Notes: generated by a model not told the origin, from the sequence alone. A stretch of 64,000 bases of DNA from Cyanobacteria bacterium OH_CDB_20 (GCA_023415935.1 JAEZIX010000026.1:62001-126000), one strand, 5' to 3'. Counted from the stretch's first letter, positions 36,225 to 46,125 are shown. Made by a program: numbers and translations.

Positions 36225-37862
36225 GTGAATGCGAAAAATATTACTTCAAAGTTTAAATCTATAATATTTCTGATACTACCTTTTTTAGTATATTTTTTAG
36301 TAGCAACATATAAGTTGTCAGAACCTTCTTTGTGGGTTAATGAATGCCTCCAAAGACACTATGCCATACAAAACTTTGAGGACTTTTATTTCCTTGTTTC
36401 GCGTACTTCTTTTCAGTCTCCTCTTTATCCATTTATTCTATCTTTGTGGATTAAAGTGAATGACGGTGTATTCTGGATGAGATTTTTATCTGTTTTGTTT
36501 GGATTTTTTGGTGCTATCGGATTTTATAAGTCAGTTAAAGAAGTTTCTGGGCAAAATCTTGCTTTGTTCTCTGTCATAGTTTACTCGTGTGTATTTAGGT
36601 TAATATACAATTTTCAAGAAGTTACAGAATATGCTTTTATGATTGGGAATATGTGCTGGGCAGCATATTACTTTATAAAAACCCTAAAAAATATGGATAT
36701 CAAAAATATTGTTTTATTCAATATTTTTGGTGCTTTGTCTTTTGCCTCGCAGTATAGTGCATTAATTGTTATTATGGCTTTTTCTTTCTTCCTTTTCTTA
36801 AAGGCGGTAATTAATAAAAATATTCAGGAAGTAAAAAATATAATAGTATCATACATTATTAATTTAACTTTTGTTTGCTTGCCAATTTATCATTTTTATA
36901 TGAAGACTCAACTCCCAGTGGTGTTTGATAAAAATAACGTTTTTAATGTACCTATAAATCAAAATATATTTTGGGATTTTTATCAAGGATTTATTCAGAC
37001 TGTAAAATATAATTTCTTCCCGAATTTAACATATGAGACTAATGAAATCTTCATGAATTTTCATGTTCCGGATATTGTCGTAAATATTTTGGCTTACTTG
37101 TTCTTGATTGTTTTGACGATTTCAGTGGTAAGACTTTTAAAATCAAAACGAAACAGAATAATAATTATTTCAATGGTCAAAAAACCAAAATCAGAAAAGA
37201 GTATGATAATTGTATATTTGATATGGAGCAGCATTTTAAGCTGGTGTATATATTATTCACTTGTCAAAGCAGGTTTGTACTCATATGGTGAATTTGGCTT
37301 TAGGTGGGGGATTTTTATTACTCCATTGTGGCTGTTAACTGCGATTGTTACCATAAGTGATTTTTTAACTGAATTGGGACTTTCTTACAGCAAATTATTT
37401 TTAAAGATAGGCAAAATACTCAGTTATTCAATTGTATTTTTAACTGCTATATACTGTTTTACAGGTGTTTATGGGGTTTATAAACATTGGGAAAAAGAAG
37501 ATACCAAAGGTATGGTCCAAAGATGGTATGAGATAGAAGGTTATAAAGAAAAGACTATTTTATATTACGGCGCTAAATATGGTTTTATGTATTATTTGGA
37601 AAAAGACCCGAGGTTTGATGAATCATACAAAAATAATATCGTTAAGATCCCTTGGGTAGAAGATGGCGATTATTATGAATTTAGAGCAATAATCAGTAAA
37701 TTATTAGACAACAATTTCAATTTTCCTGTTATTTATCTATGTTTTGCCCATACTGGTGATGATATGCATACTATATTACTTTTGTTTAAAGACAAAGGTT
37801 ACAAAGTCAGCATAATTTATGATGAACATGATGCAGTTATTTGTAAATTGGTTAAAAAATAA
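36225..37862 (+). CDS. Polytopic membrane protein, GT39-like glycosyltransferase candidate
   Basis: 545 residues, GTG start at 36225 with GAGGG nine bases before. About ten or more hydrophobic helices. The loop after helix 1 (SEPSLWVNECLQRHYAIQNFEDFYFLVS...SPLYPFILSLW) has the GT39 layout 'LW.DE...PPLY', here with Asn in place of the usual Asp, and ends in a soluble domain (about 430-545). GT39 enzymes use polyprenyl-phosphate sugars outside the membrane. Downstream of the ABC exporter in the same direction. Assignment rests on architecture. Confidence 0.7.
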   Translation: MNAKNITSKFKSIIFLILPFLVYFLVATYKLSEPSLWVNECLQRHYAIQNFEDFYFLVSRTSFQSPLYPFILSLWIKVNDGVFWMRFLSVLFGFFGAIGFYKSVKEVSGQNLALFSVIVYSCVFRLIYNFQEVTEYAFMIGNMCWAAYYFIKTLKNMDIKNIVLFNIFGALSFASQYSALIVIMAFSFFLFLKAVINKNIQEVKNIIVSYIINLTFVCLPIYHFYMKTQLPVVFDKNNVFNVPINQNIFWDFYQGFIQTVKYNFFPNLTYETNEIFMNFHVPDIVVNILAYLFLIVLTISVVRLLKSKRNRIIIISMVKKPKSEKSMIIVYLIWSSILSWCIYYSLVKAGLYSYGEFGFRWGIFITPLWLLTAIVTISDFLTELGLSYSKLFLKIGKILSYSIVFLTAIYCFTGVYGVYKHWEKEDTKGMVQRWYEIEGYKEKTILYYGAKYGFMYYLEKDPRFDESYKNNIVKIPWVEDGDYYEFRAIISKLLDNNFNFPVIYLCFAHTGDDMHTILLLFKDKGYKVSIIYDEHDAVICKLVKK

Positions 37863-37866
37863 ATGG

Positions 37867-39252
37867 CTATAAAATATATTTTTTAAGGTCGTCTTTGTCA
37901 AAAACCTCAATACTCTTTTTGTTGTGTATAAGGATAAGAGAGCTTATCAGAGGTTTTAAGGTTGCAAAATTTTCATTTGAAAGTTTTGTATTTAAATCAA
38001 CCATATTGTCTGTCAAGAATTCTGTTATCAATACTTTATCTTTGAACGCTAGAGAGCAGAAATAATCGAGACCTTCTTTTGATGTAATTCCCTCGAAATA
38101 TATTATGTCAGGAGATTGAAACTCAATAAAACGCATAGCTTTATCAATATTAAAGCTGATATTTTCGTTAAGCTCACTTTGGTGAACATTTTTGAGGCTA
38201 TATTTTGCAATAGATTCAATTGTCATCACGTTCTTATTTTCTTTAGGAAGCTCTGACAGAATCGAATAAATAGTGTGTGTTTTTCCGCTTAAAGAAGAGC
38301 CGCAAACAAGTATAATCCCGGGTTTTTCTATAGAATTTTTAATTATTTCAATTTGTTTTTCTGTAAAACCTATCTCAGAAAGTTTCTTAGGAGGTTTATA
38401 AATTTTCAGCGAAATTCTTTCTCCTTGAATTGTAGGGAAAGCAGATATGCTTGCTGTGAAAGTTGTTTCATCGACTTTAAAAATAAGTTTTCCGAGTTGT
38501 GGAATCTCTGATACATTAGGGTCTAATGATGAAAGTGTTTTTAATTTAGATATAAATTGTGCAACAATTATTGTTGGAATTTGTCCCGTCGAAATAATTT
38601 CTGATGATGTCCTAAAGTTTACGCAGAGACCATTTGGAGCGTGTTCAAAGAGAACTTCGTGGACCTTTTGGAATACTGCCTGTTTTAAAATTGCTCGCAG
38701 AATATTTTGTATATGTTCTTCAGAGAGAGTTTCTGCATGTAAAACTTCACGCCAGTCGTATTTTGCTTCATTTTGATCTAGGAAAATCTTTCCGACAGAA
38801 CTATCGGTTTTATAATATTCTTCAATCTTCTGCATAACAAGGTGTTCTGCGCAAATGATAGGTTCAATTTTGCAACCTGTTTTTTCAACAATATTATCGA
38901 TTGCAAATAAGTCCAAAGGGTCAGCCATTGCGATTGTTAAAACATTTTCGATTTTAAAAAGCGGTATTAGCTTGTATTTTTGAGCATCGTTAAAACTTAT
39001 AAGCTCTAAACACCTTGTATCAAGTGAATAATCTCTTAAATCAAGATATGGGATATGAAGCTTTGATTCCAAAAATTTCAAAAGCATTTCTTCAGTTATA
39101 AGGCTTGATTCAATAAGCACTTTGCCTATATTAACATTCTGAGCAGCCGCTACTTCTTGAGCTTTTTCGATGTCTTCATATGATATGAGCCCGTCTCTTA
39201 CAAGGTCATATTTGAGCTTTTCAAGCGTTTTGTTTGTAACGATAGCTTCCAT
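37867..39252 (-). CDS. Degenerate GspE/PilB-like ATPase with MshEN domain
   Basis: 461 residues. N-terminal MshEN domain (about 1-150: LVRDGLISYEDIEKAQEVAAAQNVNIGKVLIESSLITEEMLLKFLESKLHIPYLDL), a module that in some homologues binds cyclic di-GMP, then an ATPase related to PilB/GspE. Walker A is present (CGSSLSGKTHT, near 317), but the Walker B region reads SPDIIYFEGITSKEG instead of the usual DPDIILIGEIRDxET, the His box is absent and there is no Cys zinc-binding tetrad. Shorter than PilB (about 560). Probably a non-motor, regulatory relative; it is encoded with a two-component pair. Confidence 0.75.
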   Translation of the reverse strand: MEAIVTNKTLEKLKYDLVRDGLISYEDIEKAQEVAAAQNVNIGKVLIESSLITEEMLLKFLESKLHIPYLDLRDYSLDTRCLELISFNDAQKYKLIPLFKIENVLTIAMADPLDLFAIDNIVEKTGCKIEPIICAEHLVMQKIEEYYKTDSSVGKIFLDQNEAKYDWREVLHAETLSEEHIQNILRAILKQAVFQKVHEVLFEHAPNGLCVNFRTSSEIISTGQIPTIIVAQFISKLKTLSSLDPNVSEIPQLGKLIFKVDETTFTASISAFPTIQGERISLKIYKPPKKLSEIGFTEKQIEIIKNSIEKPGIILVCGSSLSGKTHTIYSILSELPKENKNVMTIESIAKYSLKNVHQSELNENISFNIDKAMRFIEFQSPDIIYFEGITSKEGLDYFCSLAFKDKVLITEFLTDNMVDLNTKLSNENFATLKPLISSLILIHNKKSIEVFDKDDLKKYIL

Positions 39253-39618
39253 CTAAACACCCAAGTGGCTTTTAACACGCTCTACAACAAAATCAATTTC
39301 AAAAGGCTTTGTGATATATTCATCTACGCCTGTTTCTTCGCCTATTATTTTGTCTTCGTCCTGAGAGCGCGCAGTAATCATTATAATAGGTATATTTTTG
39401 TATTTATTATCGTATTTTAGTAATCTGCTTATCTTGTAGCCGTTGATTTTTGGCATCATTACATCAAGTATGATTAAATCAGGCATGATTTCTTTTGCAA
39501 GGTTGAGCCCTGCTTCCCCATCAAATGCCGTATAACACTCAAAGCCCTCTGCTTCAAGCATGAACTGCAATGTTTCCACAATATCTTGTTCATCATCAAC
39601 TATTAAAATCTTCTTCAT
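39253..39618 (-). CDS. CheY-like response regulator
   Basis: 121 residues, single receiver domain: acidic pair D8-D9, phospho-acceptor D52 (LIILDVMMPKING), T82 and K104 all present, no output domain. It overlaps the histidine kinase gene by 23 bases and is one base from the PilB-like gene, forming a kinase/regulator/ATPase operon. It probably signals by direct contact, perhaps with the PilB-like protein. Confidence 0.92.
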   Translation of the reverse strand: MKKILIVDDEQDIVETLQFMLEAEGFECYTAFDGEAGLNLAKEIMPDLIILDVMMPKINGYKISRLLKYDNKYKNIPIIMITARSQDEDKIIGEETGVDEYITKPFEIDFVVERVKSHLGV

Positions 39619-41680
39619 AACAAACCTCTTTAAAAGATAACTTAGCTTTTTTAATAAGTTCTTCTGCCGTTAGAGCATCATTAGGAAATATTGCCGTTGA
39701 ATACAATATATCACAATTATTGAACTCATTTCCACTTAACTTAATATAACCTTCAATTTTCTTCTTATAAAACTCAAGAACATGCGGTTCTAGCTCAAGA
39801 GCATTATGGTAAAAATATTTAAACTCTCCGTCAGAATTTGTTAAGCTAAAACTCGTAGAGCTTTTTTGTATAATTTTTTCTTCAAACATTTTATCAATAA
39901 AAGACTGTGCACATGAGAGTTTTTCTTTTATTGCAAGAACTCCTATCGAAGAGTGATTTTGTTTAGCTTTTTGAATATTTTGTGAAAGGTTTACAACGAA
40001 AATATCTTCTTCGTTCATAACAGGTATTGCAATTGAGAAAGTTGAGCCGTGATTGGGTTCGCTCTCAAGCCATATAAAACCTTTGTGGGTTTCAATTAAC
40101 TGTTTTGCAATAGGAAGACCCAACCCTGTTCCTCCGACTTTTCTGCTTAGCGAGTTTTCAATCTGCTGGAATTTGTCAAATACCTTGTGTTTATCTTCTT
40201 CAGCTATTCCTATTCCTGAGTCTTGAACACTTATTTTAATGTATTCTTTAAACAGGTTTTTAGGTTTTTCTTCAAAGAAATCTGTCTCTGCAACTTCGTT
40301 TTTAGTTATTTTTGACGTGCTTACAACTATTTTTCCGTTTTCAGGAGTAAATTTAACTGCATTTGAAACAAGATTTGTCAAAACCTGTTCAATTCTTTGA
40401 GAATCAATATAAACCAAATCGAGCTCTTTACTTAAATCTAAAGCAATTTCAATATTTTTTTCTTTAGCAAGAGTGTCAAAAGTGTTTTTAATGAACTCTG
40501 TAGGGGTATTAATATTGGTAAGTTCAAAGCGAAAATCCATTTTCCCTGCTTCAATTTTAGATAGATCAAGCAGGTCATTAATAATTGCAGAAAGTCTTGT
40601 TACATTTCTTTTTGCAAGGTTTAAAAACTTGTCCATTTGGGCTGTAACTTCCCCGGTTTTACCGCTTAAGAGAATTTCTAAAGAGTTTTTAATTGCAGTC
40701 AGTGGTGTTCTGAGTTCGTGAGACACAATAGAGATAAATTCTGATTTTAGTCTTTCAAGTCTTTCAAGTTTTATATTTGTTTCTTTTATCTCTTCATACA
40801 AAATGGCACTTTCTAAAGGTAAAGATGCCTGTTTTACAAGGGTTTGAAAACAAGTCGTGTCTTCTTGTGAAAAATCGTTTGACCTAAAAACTTCAATAAT
40901 TCCAAAGAATTTATCTTTAATATTTATTGGCGCAAAAAGGTTATCAAAGGTGAATACATTTAAATCATATTCAGCGTACTGATGTTTTATATTCTTTTTA
41001 ACTTTGATACTCGCAACGTCAGGATTCATAGAAAATAAAGTTTTATAGCTTAAGACTGCTCTTAGTTTTATTGCGTCTTCAAGCCTTTCTGATATAGGGT
41101 GAAGCGAGTTTATTAAAAGCGTAATATCGTTTTCACTGTTATAAATCAGAGAATAGCAGATTGAAAAACTTAAACTCTTTTCCAATCCATCAAGCATAAT
41201 ATCTACAAGATTGTTCTTGTCTAATGAGCCTGCAAGCTGAGTGCTTGTGTTATACAAAACATTTAGCTGATAAAGACTTTTGCAAAGGTCAATGTTGTTT
41301 TCAGAAAGTTTTGCAAGTGCATTTTTAACTTGAAGCCCAGAGTTTATAGAAGCAAGCAAAACCTCTTTATCAACCGGTTCTTGAATGTATGAATTTGCAT
41401 ATTTTAAAATTTCATAATCAATTTTATCTTTTTCATAAATGAGTATTGTCTGAATATTTTTTGTCTGTGCCTGAATTTTTATTCTTCTGCATACATTGTT
41501 AACATTGATATTTTTTGTTGTAAGGTCTGCAATTACAATATCTATTTCACTGTTTTGAACAGAATGAAAAACTTCCTCTTCATCACTTGAGACAGTTATC
41601 TGAAGAGAGTTTTCTTCAAGAAAATCTATGATATTTTTGATATTGACTTTGTTATCCGATATAAGCAGGACTTTATTCAT
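39596..41680 (-). CDS. Hybrid sensor histidine kinase (receiver-GAF-HisKA-HATPase-GGDEF-like)
   Basis: 694 residues. Order: N-terminal receiver-like domain (1-115; Asp in IVIADLTTK, but EPVD where K-P is usual, so atypical); a GAF sensor region (about 130-300); HisKA with SHELRTPL (His near 323); HATPase_c with N box NLVSNAVKFTPENG, DSGIGI and GGTGLGLPIAK; then about 130 residues (540-694) whose end (TAIFPNDALTAEELIKKA) looks like the tail of a degenerate GGDEF domain. No membrane segment, so it is cytosolic. First gene of the kinase, regulator, PilB-like operon. Confidence 0.88.
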   Translation of the reverse strand: MNKVLLISDNKVNIKNIIDFLEENSLQITVSSDEEEVFHSVQNSEIDIVIADLTTKNINVNNVCRRIKIQAQTKNIQTILIYEKDKIDYEILKYANSYIQEPVDKEVLLASINSGLQVKNALAKLSENNIDLCKSLYQLNVLYNTSTQLAGSLDKNNLVDIMLDGLEKSLSFSICYSLIYNSENDITLLINSLHPISERLEDAIKLRAVLSYKTLFSMNPDVASIKVKKNIKHQYAEYDLNVFTFDNLFAPINIKDKFFGIIEVFRSNDFSQEDTTCFQTLVKQASLPLESAILYEEIKETNIKLERLERLKSEFISIVSHELRTPLTAIKNSLEILLSGKTGEVTAQMDKFLNLAKRNVTRLSAIINDLLDLSKIEAGKMDFRFELTNINTPTEFIKNTFDTLAKEKNIEIALDLSKELDLVYIDSQRIEQVLTNLVSNAVKFTPENGKIVVSTSKITKNEVAETDFFEEKPKNLFKEYIKISVQDSGIGIAEEDKHKVFDKFQQIENSLSRKVGGTGLGLPIAKQLIETHKGFIWLESEPNHGSTFSIAIPVMNEEDIFVVNLSQNIQKAKQNHSSIGVLAIKEKLSCAQSFIDKMFEEKIIQKSSTSFSLTNSDGEFKYFYHNALELEPHVLEFYKKKIEGYIKLSGNEFNNCDILYSTAIFPNDALTAEELIKKAKLSFKEVCYEEDFNS

Positions 41681-41819
41681 ACAAATCGATACTCCCCTAA
41701 TTACATTTTAACAACAACACATAAATTTGTTTATGTTTATACAAATCTTAACTTTACGGGTTTTGTTAATAAGTGTTAAGAATTTGTGAATAAATAATAT
41801 ATAAAAAAGCAATTTTTTG

Positions 41820-41964
41820 TATATAAAATACTTTATATAAGTAAGAGAGAGCAAATCAAGCAAAATTTGAGAGAGAAAAGACAAAGCCAAATACCCTTAC
41901 ACAAAAGGCATTACACACGAGGAATTTTAACAAAACATTGAGACTTTAAAAGTCTCTTTTTTTT
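41820..41964 (+). ncRNA. Candidate small RNA ending at an orphan terminator
   Basis: The 299-base gap 41681-41979 has minus-strand genes on both sides, yet it ends in a plus-strand terminator. Upstream is AAAATACTTTATATAAG with GTAAGAGAGAG after it. No convincing small ORF lies between. The simplest reading is a short plus-strand RNA of about 100-120 bases starting near 41850. Promoter and ends are guesses. Confidence 0.4.
41940..41964 (+). terminator. Plus-strand intrinsic terminator without an upstream gene
   Basis: GAGACTT / AAGTCTC stem, three-base loop, eight T on the plus strand. On the minus strand no T-run follows the hairpin. Confidence 0.85.
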
Positions 41965-41979
41965 GTGTTTTTTATGGTA

Positions 41980-42657
41980 TTACCGTGCTGTAGTTAATTC
42001 TTTTGCTTCTGTTTCAGGACAGTATTCATAATTTGCCATTCTGGCAACTTCTCTGCCCCATTTTTCAATTATTTCATCAATTTCAAGTTCATGAGAAATA
42101 GGTTCACCAATCTCAACAACAACTTTTGCTTTAAATGGGATCCAGTTGTATTCTTCGCAGCCGGTAATTGCGATAGGAAGAACGTCAACTTTAGAAGCTT
42201 TTGCAATTGCAGCAAAACCTTTATTTATTTGTTCAATCTTTCTGTTTCTTCTGATTCCACCTTCAGGGAATATTCCAAGAAGCCAGTTTTTCGTCTTATG
42301 TATTTCTTTTACTGTTCTGATTGTAGAGACTTCAAGTTTTTCTCTGTTGACAGCAAATGCAGCAAGAAAATCTAACATTGAAGCCATCGGCTGGGTTTCA
42401 AAAAGTTCCTTTTTTGCCATGTATGCGAGAGACTTTCCTGTCGCCCAGGCAGTTAAAAACGGATCAAAATAGGAAATATGGTTTGCAGAACATACAAATT
42501 TCCTGTCTTTAGGGACATTTTCTCTGCCTTTTATTTCTACTTTGTAGAAAATCTTAAGGATAGGCCAGATAACGCAGTATATAGCCCAGAGCTGAAATAA
42601 TCTCTTTGTAAATGTAAAATCTTTAGCTTCTCTTTTTGTGTAATTTGTCTCACTCAT
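41980..42657 (-). CDS. plsC: PlsC-type 1-acylglycerol-3-phosphate acyltransferase
   Basis: Membrane-associated acyltransferase that makes phosphatidic acid in phospholipid synthesis. 225 residues: catalytic NHISYFDP (NHx4D), FLAAFAVNRE region, and FPEGGIRRNRKI (acceptor-binding FPEG). A hydrophobic N-terminal helix lies near 28-42. It is next to a second, related plsC 9 bases upstream; one may serve a different acyl acceptor or chain length. Confidence 0.9.
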   Translation of the reverse strand: MSETNYTKREAKDFTFTKRLFQLWAIYCVIWPILKIFYKVEIKGRENVPKDRKFVCSANHISYFDPFLTAWATGKSLAYMAKKELFETQPMASMLDFLAAFAVNREKLEVSTIRTVKEIHKTKNWLLGIFPEGGIRRNRKIEQINKGFAAIAKASKVDVLPIAITGCEEYNWIPFKAKVVVEIGEPISHELEIDEIIEKWGREVARMANYEYCPETEAKELTTAR

Positions 42658-42666
42658 CTTTCATTC

Positions 42667-43317
42667 CTATGCGGGTTGGTATTCAAGTCCTGTGAGCTCA
42701 GCAATTGCCAAACACCATTTATCTACCATTTCATCTATATTTTCACTGTATGGAATAATTTTTCCAACTTTTACAACTATTTTACCTGTAAAAGGAATTT
42801 TAACATTTTTATCAGCACCGATAATTGCGACCGGCAAGATATCTGTTTTCATTGTTTTTGCCAAAGAAGCAAAACCTTTTGATATATTTTCGATTTTTCC
42901 ATTAGAAACCCTTGTTCCTTGAGGGAATAAACCTAATTTCCAATTTGTGTTTTTGACGCATAATGCTGTTTTTATTGTAGAGACGCTAAGTTTATCTCTG
43001 TTAACCGCAAAGGCTCCGCACCAATCCATTAATGTTCTTGAGAAAAACTTTTCAAAAAGTTCTTGTTTTGCCATAAATGCAATTGGGGTACAAAGTGCTT
43101 GAACAACTATAAAAGGGTCTTTTGCAGAGATGTGATTACCTGCAACTATATAGTTGGCATCTTTTGGGATGTCTTTTAATCCAAGTACTTCAAGTCTGTA
43201 CATGATTCTTATATACATGCCGTAAGTCCAGTTGCAAACGAGTCTTTGAAAGAATCTTCTCCATACATTAAAGTCTTTTGATGTTTTTTTAGAAAAATCC
43301 TTAGCTGATTTTGTCAT
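42667..43317 (-). CDS. plsC: Second PlsC-type acyltransferase
   Basis: 216 residues with GNHISAKDP (NHx4D), GAFAVNRD and FPQGTRVSNGKI (Gln for the usual Glu in FPEG). Same fold and order as the following paralogue; the pair are tandem duplicates that have diverged. First gene of the two-gene unit. Confidence 0.9.
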   Translation of the reverse strand: MTKSAKDFSKKTSKDFNVWRRFFQRLVCNWTYGMYIRIMYRLEVLGLKDIPKDANYIVAGNHISAKDPFIVVQALCTPIAFMAKQELFEKFFSRTLMDWCGAFAVNRDKLSVSTIKTALCVKNTNWKLGLFPQGTRVSNGKIENISKGFASLAKTMKTDILPVAIIGADKNVKIPFTGKIVVKVGKIIPYSENIDEMVDKWCLAIAELTGLEYQPA

Positions 43318-43412
43318 TGATTTTTATCCCTACTATGTACAACTCTGTTACATTGTACCATAAATTTGAAATTTAGTTTAATATCAATATTGTATTATTT
43401 AAAAAATGAAGT

Positions 43413-45005
43413 ATGAAAATATTAAATACTAATATTAAAACATTAAATATAACTATTTCGGTAATATTATTGCTTCTTACAGTTCTAATTTTTCAATACT
43501 TTGGAATCATAAATTGTATAAAGTTTGAAGATATAGCCGAACCATTTATAATTCCTAGTACTTTACAAGAAATGTATACGGGTGCCAATCATGGTTGTTT
43601 TGTTTCTACAGTCTTTCATCAATTTTTATTATTTGTTTTGCCTAAAATGCTGAATATTCATCCTGATGACTTTTATTTTATCTATATTTTTCAAGGATTT
43701 ATTTACTGGCTAATTCCATTTTTATTAGCAAAACTTGCGGTTTCTTATTCTGATGAAAAACACTTCTTGTTTTTTTATGCAATTTCGAACTTTTTATTTT
43801 TTTCAATTTTTTTCAATCTAGGTTATCTATTTCAAGAGTATACATTTATATATACAAGGTTCATACGGTACGTTTTTCCTATGATATTTTTTGTATTGTT
43901 TTGGACTATGTTCTCTGATTTTTATGTTTTAGGCAAATACAGAAATTGGAGAATCTATCTTGCCGCGTTCTTAACAGGTATTTCTGTTGAACCTCTTAAT
44001 ATAACTACTTTTGTTGCATTATTATTAATAACTGTTTTGTCTTCATTCCATAAAAAAATATCAAACAATGTTTTGTCTACAAGATATCTCGCAATAGTTA
44101 CTTCTTTTTGTGCAGGTTTGGTCTTGTTCTATGCTAGTCCAAGTTTTTGGCATATTGCTAATGAAAGAGGCATTAATCGAAGCCTCGGGAATTTTCATGA
44201 ATTGCTTACAAATATTAAAATTTTCCACGCATCATATTTTGAACATGTTTTGAAAGAAAACACATATTATTTAATTTTTATTGCTGTACTATTTGTTATA
44301 ATTTTACGATTTTGTTTTAAAAGAAATAATCAAAAAAGTATAAAAGTTGTAATTGTTTCTGTAGGGTTATTAATTGGAATTTTGTTTTTTAATTATATAT
44401 TATTTCTTTCAGGCAAAACTTTTTATGACGGGGTTAGTTTTTGGATTGTTTCGCTTGATTTAAAGGCAGATACTATATTTGTTTTAGTAATGATAATAGT
44501 GCTTTTTTTATCTTATATCTTTGGAATGTTTGGCAAAAAAAATAAAATAGCTTTTGCAATATTGATTGCAGGATTTGTTATTTGTGGGTATCCACTTTTG
44601 TATAAGATTAATTTACCAGACATTCTTTACGATAGGGCATCAAGGTATGAAACAAAGCAATTGATGTATAAAGCCGAAAAAATTTATAGATTTTATGATT
44701 TGAAGCATAATAAAAGTGCATATTTGCCTTTGTCTGCAATAAGCAATAAATGTTTGTTTTTTAGCTTTAATCGTAATCAAGAGAAAGATTTAGATAAAGC
44801 AGTAGGGAAAGCAAAATTTCCTTCTGAGTATTATTACGGGATATATGGTGTCCCCGAGGAAAAGATGATAAAAGTTAGATTTGTAGAGGACGCAAAAGCC
44901 TATAAATATTTTTATGAGGCAGGTGGAATCTTTACAAAGGAAGAATTGTCTAATCTGAAATTTACAAGATTGTTAGACAAAGATTTTGTTCTTGGAAAAA
45001 AATAA
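43413..45005 (+). CDS. Polytopic membrane protein, unknown (possible glycosyltransferase)
   Basis: 530 residues with about ten or more hydrophobic helices up to about residue 405 and a soluble C-terminal tail of about 125. The loop after the first helix (CIKFEDIAEPFIIPSTLQEMYTGANHGCFVST) has acidic residues as in membrane glycosyltransferases, but I cannot assign a family. No clear ribosome site (GAAG only) and an AT-rich start region. Stands alone between plsC and gap. Confidence 0.65.
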   Translation: MKILNTNIKTLNITISVILLLLTVLIFQYFGIINCIKFEDIAEPFIIPSTLQEMYTGANHGCFVSTVFHQFLLFVLPKMLNIHPDDFYFIYIFQGFIYWLIPFLLAKLAVSYSDEKHFLFFYAISNFLFFSIFFNLGYLFQEYTFIYTRFIRYVFPMIFFVLFWTMFSDFYVLGKYRNWRIYLAAFLTGISVEPLNITTFVALLLITVLSSFHKKISNNVLSTRYLAIVTSFCAGLVLFYASPSFWHIANERGINRSLGNFHELLTNIKIFHASYFEHVLKENTYYLIFIAVLFVIILRFCFKRNNQKSIKVVIVSVGLLIGILFFNYILFLSGKTFYDGVSFWIVSLDLKADTIFVLVMIIVLFLSYIFGMFGKKNKIAFAILIAGFVICGYPLLYKINLPDILYDRASRYETKQLMYKAEKIYRFYDLKHNKSAYLPLSAISNKCLFFSFNRNQEKDLDKAVGKAKFPSEYYYGIYGVPEEKMIKVRFVEDAKAYKYFYEAGGIFTKEELSNLKFTRLLDKDFVLGKK

Positions 45006-45097
45006 ACTTAAAGGTTAGCTTGATTATCATTTATGTTTAATTTATAAAATAGTCATGGTTTAAAACATGGTAGTAAAAAGAAGAGGAGTCTTAAACT

Positions 45098-46102
45098 ATG
45101 GTAAAAGTTGCAATTAACGGCTTCGGTAGAATTGGCCGTAACACATTAAGAGCTGCTATAAAAGAAGGTATTTTCGAAAAACTTGATTATGTAGCAATTA
45201 ACGATCCTGGCTTAACGCCAAAAGATGCTGCACACATCTTCAAATATGACTCAGTTATGGGTAGATTTGACGGTACTGTTGAAACAGCAGAAGATGGTTT
45301 AATAATTAACGGTAAAAAAATATTATTCTTCGCTGAAAAAGATCCATCAGTATTACCTTGGGCAAAATTAGGCGTTGAAGTTGTAATCGAATCTACAGGA
45401 TTCTTTACAGATGCTACAAAAGCAAAAGCTCACATCGATGCTGGTGCTAAAAAAGTAATCATTTCAGCTCCTGCAAAAAATGAAGACAGAACAATTGTTC
45501 TTGGCGTAAATGATGATCAATACAATCCTGCTACAGATAACGTTATCTCAATGGCATCTTGTACAACTAACTGCTTAGCACCTGTTGCTAAAGTTATTCT
45601 TGAAAAATTTGGTATTGTTAAAGGTCTTATGACTACAACTCACTCTTATACAGGTGACCAAAGACTTCTTGATGCAGGACACAAAGATCCTAGAAGAGCT
45701 AGAGCAGGCGCTCTAAATATCGTTCCTACAACAACTGGTGCTGCAAAAGCAGTTGCACTTGTTCTTCCTGAATTAAAAGGTAAATTGAACGGTTTTGCTT
45801 TAAGAGTTCCAACTCCAGATGTATCTGTTGTTGACGTTGTATTTGAAACAGAAAAACCTGTTACAGCTGAAGCAGTTAACGCTGCATTAAAAGAAGCTGC
45901 TGATGGCAAAATTCTTGCTTTTGAAGAAGCTCCACTAGTTTCTGCTGACTTCATTGGTTCTTCTCAATCATCAACAGTTGACGCTGCATTGACAATGACT
46001 ATGGGTGACAATATGGTTAAAGTTATTTCTTGGTACGATAACGAAATGGGTTATTCAACAAGATTAGCTGAAACTACATTAATGGTTGCTAACAAATTAT
46101 AA
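45098..46102 (+). CDS. gap: Glyceraldehyde-3-phosphate dehydrogenase (type I)
   Basis: Glycolytic NAD enzyme. 334 residues: Rossmann start INGFGRIGRN, Asp36 at the NAD-ribose position (AINDPG), catalytic Cys155 in SMASCTTNCLAP, TTTHSYTGDQRLLD, and substrate loop RRARAGALNIVPTTTGAAKAV. The NADP-favouring changes are not obvious. AGAGGAG ribosome site; a single gene with its own terminator. Confidence 0.97.
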   Translation: MVKVAINGFGRIGRNTLRAAIKEGIFEKLDYVAINDPGLTPKDAAHIFKYDSVMGRFDGTVETAEDGLIINGKKILFFAEKDPSVLPWAKLGVEVVIESTGFFTDATKAKAHIDAGAKKVIISAPAKNEDRTIVLGVNDDQYNPATDNVISMASCTTNCLAPVAKVILEKFGIVKGLMTTTHSYTGDQRLLDAGHKDPRRARAGALNIVPTTTGAAKAVALVLPELKGKLNGFALRVPTPDVSVVDVVFETEKPVTAEAVNAALKEAADGKILAFEEAPLVSADFIGSSQSSTVDAALTMTMGDNMVKVISWYDNEMGYSTRLAETTLMVANKL

Positions 46103-46125
46103 TTTTTAAAATTATATACAAATTT

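Noticed and set aside
41708..41890. 60-codon minus-strand ORF upstream of the kinase gene
   Set aside because: AT-rich chance frame, no ribosome site.
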